Source: PFJX01 sp044227325
GTDB taxonomy: Bacteria > Pseudomonadota > Gammaproteobacteria > Burkholderiales > Thiobacillaceae
Assembly: GCA_044227325.1 (NCBI GenBank)
Contig: JBGAFI010000013.1
Location: 89,320-153,319, forward strand
Reading direction: 5' to 3'
DNA: 64,000 bases
Below the pieces are notes generated by a model. That model saw only the letters and a list, made by a program, of their open reading frames with translations. It did not search any database and was not told where the DNA came from. Positions 17,716 through 25,950 of the stretch are shown one piece after another (the first letter of the stretch is position 1; every line of letters starts with the position of its first letter). The position numbers were made by a program, and so were the translations under genes.

Positions 17716-18260
17716 ACGTGTTGCGTGCTTTGTTTTTGGCCGGCGCGGCTTTCGCGTCCTGTTCCGCTTTCGCCGCAGCCGAGCCGTTCGGCTTCAAGGG
17801 CATCGATCTGGGTTCCGGCATCACCGCCGTCGCCAGCAATCCCAAATACGAGTGCCGCACCGCCAGCGCGCCGGCCAGCGACACGATATGCAGCCTGCGC
17901 GTCCAGGAAAAGGAAACCATCGCCGGGGCGCCGATCCGCTCCCTGTTCTTCTTCTATTACGACGGCAAACTGACCGGCATCGCCATCCATCTGGAGGAGA
18001 AGAATTTCGCCCAGGTGATCGCGGCGTTGCGCGGCAAATATGGGGACGGACGGCTCAAGACCGAGCCGATCCGCAACCTCAAGGGCGTGGATTTCGAAAA
18101 CCGGACCTACACCTGGACGACGCCCGGCGACTCCCTCACGGCCCAGCGTTATGCCGGGCGGGTGGATCTGTCCTCGATTCGCTTCACGGCGGACGAACTC
18201 ATCCGCCGCATCGAGCAACGCCGGGCCGCCGTGGCGAAGGATCCCAGCAAGGATTTGTGA
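17712..18260 (+). CDS. Exported protein of unknown function after iscX
   Basis: About 182 residues with a cleavable signal peptide (LRALFLAGAAFASCSAFAAAEP). The mature part is a small alpha/beta domain with two Cys (YECRTASAPASDTICSL) that could form a disulfide, and a GIDLGSGITAV opening followed by FFFYYDGKLTGIAIHL. No family is recognised. There is no ATG: TTG at 17712 (overlapping the iscX stop, GAGG seven bases upstream) or GTG at 17718 are the candidates. It may be co-transcribed with isc, but a periplasmic protein has no obvious task there. It ends adjacent to the convergent PEP-CTERM gene. Confidence 0.7.
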   Translation: MNVLRALFLAGAAFASCSAFAAAEPFGFKGIDLGSGITAVASNPKYECRTASAPASDTICSLRVQEKETIAGAPIRSLFFFYYDGKLTGIAIHLEEKNFAQVIAALRGKYGDGRLKTEPIRNLKGVDFENRTYTWTTPGDSLTAQRYAGRVDLSSIRFTADELIRRIEQRRAAVAKDPSKDL

Positions 18261-19049
18261 TCAGGCGACGAGCCGTTGGCCATCCCGGCGGCGGCGGGCC
18301 TGCAGGCCGATCAGGCCCAGCCCGGCCAGCATCAGCGCCCACTCGTGGGCTTCCGGCACGGCGGCGACGTAGGCGGTGCCCGACAAGGGCGTCAGCGTGC
18401 CGGGGCCGTTCAGGGAAATGCCGAACTGGGCGGTGTTGGAAAAGTCGGCGGAACCCAGTCCCGTCGCCGCCACGCCGAAGACGCTGGTCAGGTAGAACGG
18501 CGTGTCGTAGTCGAAAGCGACGGTGCCGGTCATGACCACGTGCAGCGCGCCCGGATTCGAAACGCTATCGCCCGTGCCCCACATGACGACATCGACCCCC
18601 GCCGGCAGGCCGCTGCCGAGGAAGGAATACAGTTGTTCCGGCGTCAGCACCTCGTCGGATTTCAGCAGGGCGTAACCGCCCATGGCGAAGGGCGCCGCGC
18701 CGACGCTGCCGTTGATGGTGACGCTCACGTTCGCGCTGCCGGCGCCACTCGCTCCCGTCGCGGTGAACAGATCGGACCAGACCGACACCGCGCCGAAGTA
18801 GCCGCCGCTGCCGTTGCCACTGGCCGCCGCATGGTTCACGCCCAGGCTGGTCGCGGCCGAGGAAAAATCGGCCAGCGCCAGGGCGCTGCCGCCGAAGAAA
18901 GCCATATCCTCGACGAGGGTGTCCGGATTGTCGACATTGCCGGCGGCGGCGTAGGTGTACACGGGAATGCCGGCGCGGGCGCCGGCGCTGACGGCGAGGC
19001 CCAGGCCCAGCAGGGCGGTGGCGGCTGCGAACCGGAAGGACTTGGACAT
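18261..19049 (-). CDS. PEP-CTERM sorting-signal exported protein
   Basis: A 262-residue secreted protein: signal peptide (MSKSFRFAAATALLGLGLAV), a Gly/Ser/Ala-rich body and a C-terminal PEP-CTERM signal. That signal reads VPEAHEWALMLAGLGL and then RRRR, the PEAHEW variant seen in betaproteobacteria. In this system exosortase EpsH cleaves at the motif and the product goes to the cell surface or extracellular matrix. The body has no recognisable catalytic domain. I chose the ATG at 19049 because AGGAG lies seven bases upstream; an upstream ATG at 19079 would precede the ribosome site. It has its own sigma-54 promoter. No exosortase or prsK/prsR genes lie in the window. Confidence 0.88.
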   Translation of the reverse strand: MSKSFRFAAATALLGLGLAVSAGARAGIPVYTYAAAGNVDNPDTLVEDMAFFGGSALALADFSSAATSLGVNHAAASGNGSGGYFGAVSVWSDLFTATGASGAGSANVSVTINGSVGAAPFAMGGYALLKSDEVLTPEQLYSFLGSGLPAGVDVVMWGTGDSVSNPGALHVVMTGTVAFDYDTPFYLTSVFGVAATGLGSADFSNTAQFGISLNGPGTLTPLSGTAYVAAVPEAHEWALMLAGLGLIGLQARRRRDGQRLVA

Positions 19050-19090
19050 GCTGTTCTCCTGCGTGGAAGTGTTTTTCATGCAGGCTTATC

Positions 19091-19106
19091 AGCAACCGTC
19101 GTGCCA
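19091..19106 (-). promoter_or_regulatory. Consensus sigma-54 promoter of the PEP-CTERM gene
   Basis: On the minus strand the sequence TGGCACGACGGTTGCT matches the -24/-12 consensus TGGCACG-N4-TTGCW at every defined position. It begins immediately after the stop codon of the polymerase gene. A start point near 19080 gives a leader of about 30 bases with AGGAG before the ATG at 19049. PEP-CTERM genes are known in some betaproteobacteria to be controlled by RpoN with PrsK/PrsR. Confidence 0.75.
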
Positions 19107-19108
19107 GC

Positions 19109-20356
19109 TTAGGCGGGGTGGGCGGAATCCTCTTCCAGGTCCAGGTCGGGAATGTGGTTGAAGGCGATGCGCATGGGCGCTTCGTGGATGGCGCGGAAGG
19201 CGCCGCCGAAATAGACGGCGTCGTTGCCGAAGCGCTGGTGCAGCTTGTCCAGCACCGCGTCCAGACCGGGCAGGGGTCCGGGGCGCGCCGGCTCGTATTC
19301 CTCGAACAGGGGCAGGGACGATTGGTCGGCCCGGGTCAGGCCCTTCAGCACCACGCCCAGCTTGATGGGTTCCCGCCCCCGGGGACGCTCGGCCCACAGG
19401 GTGTCGAGGACGCGCAGGAAACCCAGGGTGTCGGACATGGCGTTGAAGTGGCCTTCCACCGCCCAGGGTTCGCGGTGGCGCCAGTCCACCCACACCTCCA
19501 GGCGCCGGGCCAGGAAGCCCTCCGCGCGCATGCGCCGGGCCGCCTTCTGGAGCAGCTTGGAGAGCACCGCGTAGGCGCCCTGGTCGTAGCGCAGGGTGGG
19601 GGGCAGAACATGCGAGTGGCCGATGCTGCCGCGCCGGCTGGGCGGCACCGGCACGTCGACGCCGCGCAGGCGATCGTACAGGCGTTCCCCTTCCACGCCG
19701 CCCCAGATGCGCCGCAAGGTGGCCCGGTCGGCCTGGCACAGGGCTTCCACGGTGCGGATGCCGTAACGCTCCAGGCGCGCCAGCATCCGGCGGCCGACGC
19801 CGTGGATATCGCCCAGCTTGAGTCGGTACAGGGCCTGGGGCAGTTCCTCGCCGTGCACCACGGTGAGCCCGTCCGGCTTTTGCATGTTGGACGCCATCTT
19901 GGCGATGAAGCGATTGGGGCCGATGCCGACGGAGCTGGTGAGGCATTCCCCCACCTGGTCGCGGATCTTCGCCTTGGCCGCCTTGGCCAGCCGGACGGCC
20001 ACCTCTTCCCGTTGCCAACTGCCGGTCAACTCGCACACCACCTCGTCGATGGACAACACCTCGGTGATGGCGATGACGCTGTTCACCACGTCCATCAACC
20101 GGTGGTGCATCTCCACGTACAGCGAGGGCCGCGCCTCGACGAACACCACTTGCGGACACAGCTTGCGCGCCTCGGAGACGCTGGTGCCGGTCTTGATGCC
20201 CAGGCGCTTGGCCTGATAGCTGGCGGCGATGCAGCAGGTGGTTTCCGCCATGACCGGCAGCACGCCCAGGGGGCGTCCGCGCAACTCCGGCCGCAGTTGC
20301 TGCTCAACCGAGGCGAAGTAGGAATTGAAGTCGAGGAGGAGGGCGCGCAGGGGCAT
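19109..20356 (-). CDS. Y-family DNA polymerase (DinB/UmuC/ImuB-like)
   Basis: A 415-residue translesion-synthesis polymerase. The N-terminus RALLLDFNSYFASVEQQ places the catalytic D9, and SIDEVVCEL supplies D104-E105, so the active-site carboxylates are intact, unlike in ImuB. The fingers/palm motif AASYQAKRLGIKTG, the helix-hairpin-helix region GIGPNRFIAKMAS and GDIHGVGRRMLARL, and a little-finger domain (about 240-370) follow. The C-terminus lacks an obvious beta-clamp QLxLF motif, although SSLPLFEEYE near residue 365 may serve. I chose the ATG at 20356 by alignment with family starts; no strong ribosome site is visible. It is somewhat longer than DinB (351). No SOS box was found nearby. 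It could be called DNA polymerase IV-like. Confidence 0.85.
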   Translation of the reverse strand: MPLRALLLDFNSYFASVEQQLRPELRGRPLGVLPVMAETTCCIAASYQAKRLGIKTGTSVSEARKLCPQVVFVEARPSLYVEMHHRLMDVVNSVIAITEVLSIDEVVCELTGSWQREEVAVRLAKAAKAKIRDQVGECLTSSVGIGPNRFIAKMASNMQKPDGLTVVHGEELPQALYRLKLGDIHGVGRRMLARLERYGIRTVEALCQADRATLRRIWGGVEGERLYDRLRGVDVPVPPSRRGSIGHSHVLPPTLRYDQGAYAVLSKLLQKAARRMRAEGFLARRLEVWVDWRHREPWAVEGHFNAMSDTLGFLRVLDTLWAERPRGREPIKLGVVLKGLTRADQSSLPLFEEYEPARPGPLPGLDAVLDKLHQRFGNDAVYFGGAFRAIHEAPMRIAFNHIPDLDLEEDSAHPA

Positions 20357-20471
20357 GACGGAACCGGCGGTACGGCATTTGAGAGTAGTGCCGCCGCGGG
20401 TCCGACACAAGCTTGCGCATGGCCCGGCCTTGTCAGGGGGAAGCCCGAGAGCCTCCCCGTCGGGAATCGGG

Positions 20472-20648
20472 TCAGAGGCTCAGATCGACGCCGCGGATAT
20501 CTTGGGATTCACGCTCCGCCGCCACGCGCTGGTAGGCCAGCGTGGCGACTTCGTAAAGCGTCAGACCGATGATGGCGGAAATGACTAGCGCCGCCGTGAG
20601 GGAAGTGAAACCGATCATGCCGATGATCAACCAGGATGCCCAACTCAT
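20472..20648 (-). CDS. 58-residue membrane protein, unknown function
   Basis: A short gene read directly from the minus strand. The ATG at 20648 has AAGGAG seven bases upstream, and the reading frame runs 58 codons to a TGA. The product starts MSWASWLIIGMIGFTSLTAA, continues through one long hydrophobic helix (about residues 6-40, possibly bent), and ends with a charged tail containing ERESQDIRGVDLSL. An AT-rich stretch (20690-20710) upstream may hold its promoter. It lies between the CbcL-like cytochrome operon and the polymerase gene. Many small single-pass proteins support respiratory complexes, but no family is recognised here. Confidence 0.6.
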   Translation of the reverse strand: MSWASWLIIGMIGFTSLTAALVISAIIGLTLYEVATLAYQRVAAERESQDIRGVDLSL

Positions 20649-20827
20649 TTACAACTCCTTGCCAGGTTAGGTCTCTCATCCACATCCGGTGAATATTAGA
20701 ATTATCTGATATATGCGGGATTGTGGACTTCCCGCGCCACTCTGGAAAGGCGTAATTCGGATGGGGGCACATCCCGCCGCGGGTTGAGGAGACCACGCAA
20801 CACGCGCCGCTCGCGGGCGCGAGGATG

Positions 20828-20856
20828 AAAAAAGCCGGGCCCGCGGGGCCCGGCTT
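20828..20856 (-). terminator. Rho-independent terminator after the nonaheme cytochrome gene
   Basis: A perfect 11-base stem (AAGCCGGGCCC / GGGCCCGGCTT) with a three-base loop is followed on the minus strand by a run of U residues. It lies 25 bases after the stop codon at 20881. Confidence 0.85.
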
Positions 20857-20880
20857 CGCTGGGGCGGCCCGCGCCCGGCG

Positions 20881-22860
20881 CTACATGGTCGAGTAGCCGA
20901 TCAGCACCAGGGTCAGCAGGCCCAGGCCGGCGAAGATCAGCGCCGCGGCGAGCAGCTTGGACCCGGTGGCGACGCGCTGGGACGGCGGCTTCACCAGGTA
21001 CTTGTCGAGCTCGCCGCTGGCCAGCAGGCGTTCGTACTCCAGCCGGTGCTCGTGCTTGAACTCCTCCAGAGGCACGGCGCCGGTGAAGATGGTGGTGCTC
21101 ATGGGGAACTTGTCCGGCCGGAAGTGCACGTTGAAGAAGTGCACCGTGAACAGGAACATGGTGGCGAGCAGCGCCTCCTCCGCGTGCACGATGGTGGCGA
21201 TGTTGAACACCCAGCCGGGCAGGATCATCGCGGTCTTGGTGGGGAAGAACAGCATCATCCCCGAGAAGCCGATGATCGCGGCACCCCAGAACGGCGCCCA
21301 GTAGTCGAACTTCTGCCAGTACGCCCAGCGGTCGAAGCTGGGGCGCGGCGCCCTGCCGAGGAACCATTCGAACATGCGGACCACATCGCGCAGATCCTGC
21401 ATGCTGGGCACCATGGAGGTGGGTCCGAACCAGCGGAACGTGGCGCGGTTCTTCCAGATGTTGAGGCAGACCGTGGCGAAGTGGGTCAGGAACACCGCCA
21501 GCCAGATGGTGGCCGCGGTGCGGTGGATGATGGCCTCCACCTTGGGGCCGCCCAGCATCGCGATGACCGTCTGCGCCCAGGCGGTGTGGGAGAACAGCAA
21601 GGTGGTGCCGGTGAGGACGAGAACCATGGTGCTCACCGCGAACAGCAGGTGGATCAGGCGCCAGATGGGGCCGAAACGGCGGAAGTAGACCGTCTCCGGA
21701 TGCGCCGGATCGGCCTTGTAGCCCAGCCCCGCCTGGCGATCCTTGTATTCCCGGAAGAACCACAGCACCACGTGGGTCCAGAAGAACAGGAACACGCCGA
21801 TGATGAGGAGTTGCATGAACTTGGCGGTGATCCACATGCCCGGGTACTTGGCGAAGTCATGGGTATTGCCGTGGGCGTGGAAGCCCAGGAAATTCTCCGT
21901 CGCGTCCTTGTGGCAGGTGTTGCAGGTCTTCAGGCGGTTGTTGATGTGCACCGACGAGGTGGGGTCGTCCACCTTCTTCACCCCGTGGCCGCCGTGGCAG
22001 TCGAAGCATTTCGCGGTGTGGGTGTAGCCCAGGCGGTTGACCTGGCCGTGGTAGGAGGAGAAGTAGGACTTCTGTTCCTCGGTATGGCAGTTGCCGCAGT
22101 TCTGGGTGATTCGCAGCTTCATCGCGTCACCCTTGGGCGAGGCGATGTTGTGGGTGGTGTGGCAGTCGGAACAGACCGCCGCCTTGGGATCCTTCTTTTC
22201 CACCACGGCCTTGCCGTGCACCGACGCCAGATAGGCTTCCTTTTCCTTCTCGTGGCAGCGGCCGCACACCTCCGGGTTCTTCAGCCGGTGCTCGGCGCGC
22301 TGCTCGCTGCCGAGGGTGCCGATGTTGTGGGCCTCGTGGCAGTCGACGCAGGTGGCGTTGACCTTGGTGCCATCCAGCTTGTTGGGCTGGGCGTGGACCG
22401 AATGCATGTAGCTGTCGATCTGCTGGATCACCACGCCCAGACGCTTGTATTCCGGATTCGGATTGTTCTTCTGTTCTTCCCACTTCTGCTTGTGGCACTC
22501 GGTGCAGCCGACCCGCTTGGGCAGGGGCTCCTCGTGGGGCAGCTCGGTGATGTTGTTGTGGCAGCCGACACACAGCTGCTTGGCGTGGACGCTGTGGCCG
22601 AACACCTCCTTGTCCACGAAGATGTTGATCTCGGTGCCGTCGTCGCGCTTGGCGGTCTTTTCCTCCTCGTCGCCATGGCAGCGCATGCAGCGCTTGTTGG
22701 AGATGACCTTGGGCGCCGCTTTCGCTTCGGGCTGTTCGCCGGCGGCCTCATTGGTGGCCTCATTGGCGGCTTCATCGGCGCCGTGGGAAACGGGAATGGC
22801 CAATAGGCAAAAAACTGCGGCAAACATCCAGACCAGCGATTTCAAGGCATTTCTTGCCAT
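20881..22860 (-). CDS. Nonaheme cytochrome c / cytochrome b fusion (CbcL-like inner-membrane quinol oxidoreductase)
   Basis: A 659-residue protein with a signal peptide/anchor (about 8-28), a periplasmic region carrying nine CxxCH sites, and a C-terminal cytochrome b-like membrane domain. The heme sites, in order, are CMRCH, CVGCH, CTECH, CVDCH, CGRCH, CSDCH, CGNCH, CFDCH and CNTCH, the first at residue 58. The membrane domain (about 345-659) has roughly six helices with paired histidines (RLIHLL, IIHRTA, LTHFAT, IVHAEE, TVHFFNVHF) suited to b hemes. The same layout, nine c hemes plus a diheme b domain, defines Geobacter CbcL, which passes menaquinol electrons to the periplasm for low-potential Fe(III) reduction. 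I infer a quinol:periplasmic cytochrome oxidoreductase or the reverse. AGGAG precedes the ATG. A monoheme cytochrome c gene lies 219 bases upstream on the same strand. Identity to CbcL itself is not proven. Confidence 0.85.
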   Translation of the reverse strand: MARNALKSLVWMFAAVFCLLAIPVSHGADEAANEATNEAAGEQPEAKAAPKVISNKRCMRCHGDEEEKTAKRDDGTEINIFVDKEVFGHSVHAKQLCVGCHNNITELPHEEPLPKRVGCTECHKQKWEEQKNNPNPEYKRLGVVIQQIDSYMHSVHAQPNKLDGTKVNATCVDCHEAHNIGTLGSEQRAEHRLKNPEVCGRCHEKEKEAYLASVHGKAVVEKKDPKAAVCSDCHTTHNIASPKGDAMKLRITQNCGNCHTEEQKSYFSSYHGQVNRLGYTHTAKCFDCHGGHGVKKVDDPTSSVHINNRLKTCNTCHKDATENFLGFHAHGNTHDFAKYPGMWITAKFMQLLIIGVFLFFWTHVVLWFFREYKDRQAGLGYKADPAHPETVYFRRFGPIWRLIHLLFAVSTMVLVLTGTTLLFSHTAWAQTVIAMLGGPKVEAIIHRTAATIWLAVFLTHFATVCLNIWKNRATFRWFGPTSMVPSMQDLRDVVRMFEWFLGRAPRPSFDRWAYWQKFDYWAPFWGAAIIGFSGMMLFFPTKTAMILPGWVFNIATIVHAEEALLATMFLFTVHFFNVHFRPDKFPMSTTIFTGAVPLEEFKHEHRLEYERLLASGELDKYLVKPPSQRVATGSKLLAAALIFAGLGLLTLVLIGYSTM

Positions 22861-23079
22861 TGTTCTTCTCCTGTATCGGGGCCGCCGGCGCGGCGGTCAT
22901 TCCCCGTGGCTTATCCGTATCGGCAATGCAAGTCGGGGCGGCGCGCGCTGGCGCGAACACGCTGCGGAGCGTATCGCGATGCGCAAAACGTCATGCCGGA
23001 CTCCCCTCGTTGCCCGCACTCCGGCGGACAGGCCGCCCGCGCTACGGCGGTTCGGCCGTGTCCACCCGTGGCGCGCCGA

Positions 23080-23415
23080 TTACTGCGTCAAGATCCACTT
23101 CACGATGGTTTCGGCATCCTTGACCGGGATATCTTCCTCGGCGTCCATCTCGGTCTTCTTGCCCAGTTTCTTGGCCCAGACGTCCTTGCTGCCTTTCTTG
23201 ATGCTCTCCACCAGATGCTTCTCGGCGTCCTTCTTGCCCTTGTATTCCTTCGCGATTTCCTTGTAGCTGGGGCCTTCCTTCTTCTTCCGCGTCGCGCCCG
23301 GCTTCACGTCCAGCTTGTGGCAATCGGTACACTCGTATTTGTCGGAAAGCTCCATGCTGGCGATGGCGGGCGCGGACAGAAAGACTCCCAGGGCTAGAAC
23401 CGTGACGTAGCGCAT
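23080..23415 (-). CDS. Monoheme class I cytochrome c
   Basis: A 111-residue periplasmic cytochrome: signal peptide MRYVTVLALGVFLSAPAIA, heme site CTDCH near residue 29, and a distal Met in KKTEMDAEEDIPVKDAE followed by the class I C-terminal helix (TIVKWIL). The middle is very lysine-rich (RKKKEGPSYKEIAKEYKGKK), giving a basic surface likely to dock with an acidic partner. It is a c551/c552-type electron carrier. GAGG precedes the ATG. It is upstream of, and codirectional with, the nonaheme cytochrome, so it is a plausible redox partner. The 219 bases between them hold no obvious terminator or other gene. Confidence 0.88.
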   Translation of the reverse strand: MRYVTVLALGVFLSAPAIASMELSDKYECTDCHKLDVKPGATRKKKEGPSYKEIAKEYKGKKDAEKHLVESIKKGSKDVWAKKLGKKTEMDAEEDIPVKDAETIVKWILTQ

Positions 23416-23737
23416 TTGTATCCTCGTGAATGGTCAGGGTGGTCGTTGTGGTGTTCTGGTACGGATTGACCAAAACGAAAATAGCCTACGAGGAAAGCAA
23501 GGTTAATTCAATTAATTCCATAAAAATCATATGTTTATAAAATTAGTGGATATTAATATAGCTGGGCGCCCCAAATCGGCCGCTTGGCGCTGATGCCTTG
23601 CCCTAAGCGGCTTCCCCAGTCATGGCGGCGGTTTTTTCCGTCCCGATGATCGCGTCATGTCCGGCAAAAATGGGAAGTGGCGCCATCCCGGTTTATCCTT
23701 GCGGATTCGAACGAGCCGTCCCCCGGAACAACGATAG
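23416..23737. other. Divergent intergenic region, cytochrome c / parE
   Basis: About 320 bases without a gene. The part 23480-23565 is markedly AT-rich for this genome and probably holds the promoter of the minus-strand cytochrome genes. The rest, near parE, is GC-rich. I see no convincing -35/-10 pair, FNR site, hairpin or tRNA. Confidence 0.5.
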
Positions 23738-25714
23738 ATGAGCGCCTCCTATTCCGAATCCTCCATCAAGGTACTGAAGGGCCTGGAGCCGGTGCGCGCG
23801 CGGCCGGGCATGTACACGCGCACCGACTCGCCCACCCACGTCATCCAGGAGGTCATCGACAACGCCGCCGACGAGGCGCTGGCGGGCTACGCCACGACCC
23901 TGTCGGTGCGCGTCCACCTGGACGGCTCGGTGTCCGTGGAGGACGACGGACGCGGCATTCCGGTCGGTCCGCACCCCACCGAGAAGGAGCCGACGGTGGT
24001 GGTGGTGTTCACCCGCCTGCATGCCGGCGGCAAGTTCGACAAGACCAGCGGCGAGGGCGCCTACGCCTTCTCCGGCGGCCTGCACGGCGTCGGCGTGTCG
24101 GTGACCAACGCCTTGTCCACGCGCCTCGCGGTGACGGTGAAGCGGGACGGCGAGATCAGCACCGTGGAATTCGCCGACGGCGGCCGGGTGTCCGTGCCGC
24201 TGACCGTCACCGGCAAGTGCCCGAAGAAGAGCACCGGCACCTGGGTGCGCGCCTGGCCCGATCCGGCCTTCTTCGATTCGCCGCGCATCTCCCTGCCGGA
24301 GATGGAGCGCCTGTTGCGCGCGAAGGCGGTGCTGCTGCCCGGCGTCACGGTTAAGCTCACGGTGGAGCGCGAGTCCGGCGACCTGGAAAAAGTCTGGTCC
24401 TATCCCAACGGCCTGCCCCAATACCTGGAAGAGCTGCTGGGCGACGCGGAACCCCTGGTGCCCGCCTTCGCCGGCGAGCGCTATGCCGATGGCGAGGGAA
24501 GCAACGGCGGCGGCTACGCCAAGGGCGAAGGCGCCGCCTGGGTGTTCGCCTGGAGCGACGGCGCCCTCGCCGCGGAAAGCTTCGTCAACCTGATCCACAC
24601 CGCCCAGGGCGGCACCCACGAGGCGGGCCTGAAAGCCGGCGTGTTCGACGCGGTGAAGGCCTTCGCCGAGCACCACGGCCTGCTGCCGCGCGGCGTGCAA
24701 CTGCGCCAGGAGGACGTGTGCGGGCGCATGAGCTTCGTGCTCTCGGCGCGCATCCTCGATCCCCAGTTCCAGGGCCAGGTGAAGGAAAAGCTCAACTCCC
24801 GGGAAGCGGTGAAGCTGGTCTCCAGCATGGTGCGCGATCCCTTCGAGGTCTGGCTCAACGGCCACGTGGAACACGGCAGGCTGCTCGCCGACCTGGCCGC
24901 GAAGGCCGCCGCGAGCCGGCTCAAGTCGGCCCAGAAGGTGGAGAAGCGCAAGTCGTCCTCGGTGGTGGTGCTGCCCGGCAAGCTCTCCGACGCTTCCAGC
25001 GCCGACCCCGAGATCACCGAGCTGTTCCTGGTGGAGGGCGATTCCGCCGGCGGTTCCGCGAAGCAGGCGCGCGACCGGGAGACCCAGGCCATCCTGCCCC
25101 TGCGCGGCAAGGTGCTGAACACCTGGGAAGTGGAGCCGGAACGCCTCTACGCCAACAACGAGGTGCACGACATCGCCGTCGCCCTGGGCGTGGAGCGGCA
25201 CGGCTTCGGCGACCATCCCGACCTGTCCGGCCTGCGCTACGGCAAGATCATCCTGATGGCCGACGCGGACGTGGACGGCGCCCACATCAACACCCTGCTG
25301 CTGACCCTGTTCTTCAAGCACTTCCCCCGCCTGGTGGAACAGGGCCGCGTCTGCGTCGCCCAGCCGCCCCTGTACCGGGTGGACGTGCCGGCGCGGGGCA
25401 AGAAGCCCATGCGCCGCTTCTACGCCCTGGACGACGACGAACTCACCGCCATCCGCGACCGGCTCATGCGCGACGGCGTGCGGCCCGAATCCATCGAGAC
25501 CGGCCGCTTCAAGGGCCTGGGCGAAATGAATCCGGAACAGTTGCGCGAGACCGCCATGAACCCGGCCACCCGCCGCGTCCTGCCGGTGCGCGTGACGCGG
25601 GAGGAGATGGAAGCGTCCGTGGCCATGTTCGACATGCTCATGGGCAAGGGAGAGTCCGGCTCGCGCCGGGAATGGATGGAAGCGAAAGGCAACACCGTGG
25701 AGGCGGACGTATGA
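23738..25714 (+). CDS. parE: DNA topoisomerase IV subunit B
   Basis: The 658-residue ATPase subunit of topoisomerase IV, which decatenates daughter chromosomes. It has a GHKL ATPase domain (VRARPGMYT, VIQEVIDNAADEAL, VEDDGRGIPV, GGLHGVGVSV), a transducer domain, and a TOPRIM domain with LVEGDSAGGSAKQARDR and DADVDGAHI near residues 430-515. The C-terminal KGLGEMNPEQLRETAMNP motif is typical. A small insert around 250-262 (GEGSNGGGYAKGEG) is Gly-rich. The length fits the ParE rather than the longer GyrB class. The stop overlaps the start of the next gene (ATGA); parC follows. Confidence 0.95.
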   Translation: MSASYSESSIKVLKGLEPVRARPGMYTRTDSPTHVIQEVIDNAADEALAGYATTLSVRVHLDGSVSVEDDGRGIPVGPHPTEKEPTVVVVFTRLHAGGKFDKTSGEGAYAFSGGLHGVGVSVTNALSTRLAVTVKRDGEISTVEFADGGRVSVPLTVTGKCPKKSTGTWVRAWPDPAFFDSPRISLPEMERLLRAKAVLLPGVTVKLTVERESGDLEKVWSYPNGLPQYLEELLGDAEPLVPAFAGERYADGEGSNGGGYAKGEGAAWVFAWSDGALAAESFVNLIHTAQGGTHEAGLKAGVFDAVKAFAEHHGLLPRGVQLRQEDVCGRMSFVLSARILDPQFQGQVKEKLNSREAVKLVSSMVRDPFEVWLNGHVEHGRLLADLAAKAAASRLKSAQKVEKRKSSSVVVLPGKLSDASSADPEITELFLVEGDSAGGSAKQARDRETQAILPLRGKVLNTWEVEPERLYANNEVHDIAVALGVERHGFGDHPDLSGLRYGKIILMADADVDGAHINTLLLTLFFKHFPRLVEQGRVCVAQPPLYRVDVPARGKKPMRRFYALDDDELTAIRDRLMRDGVRPESIETGRFKGLGEMNPEQLRETAMNPATRRVLPVRVTREEMEASVAMFDMLMGKGESGSRREWMEAKGNTVEADV

Positions 25715-25935
25715 ACAGCAAGTCGAGCGACCCGGCCGAGGCGAAAGCGGATCGGAACGAAAGCGCGCCGGTCGAGAATACCCAACCCCGTTTCTGTTCC
25801 AGTTGCGGCCGCACCAAGCCCGCCCTGGGCGGCAATCTGGTGCGCTGCGCGAACGGCGCGAAGCGCTGGAAATGCGCGGACTGCATCGCCCGCTCGAAAG
25901 CCCATCTGGCCTCCCGGCAAGCCCAGAAAACCTAG
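25711..25935 (+). CDS. Small zinc-ribbon-like protein between parE and parC
   Basis: A 74-residue protein whose ATG overlaps the parE stop (ATGA) and is preceded by GGAGG. The first 25 residues are charged and disordered. The rest holds CSSCGR, a lone Cys in LVRCANGAKRW and KCADCIAR, so CxxC...C...CxxC could bind zinc. No named family is recognised. Position between the two topoisomerase IV subunits and translational coupling suggest expression with them. It may be a nucleic-acid-binding accessory protein, but nothing in the sequence proves this. Confidence 0.7.
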   Translation: MNSKSSDPAEAKADRNESAPVENTQPRFCSSCGRTKPALGGNLVRCANGAKRWKCADCIARSKAHLASRQAQKT

Positions 25936-25950
25936 CCCGACCCAGCTTGA

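Noticed and set aside
19109..20356. ImuB (catalytically dead Y-family protein) for the polymerase gene
   Set aside because: The catalytic residues D9, D104 and E105 are present, and there are no imuA or dnaE2 neighbours.
23460..23480. ATTGACCAAAACGAAA upstream of the cytochrome c gene as an IscR or FNR site
   Set aside because: It shares TTGACCAAAAC with the iscR promoter, but the second half-site is missing and the FNR dyad is incomplete.
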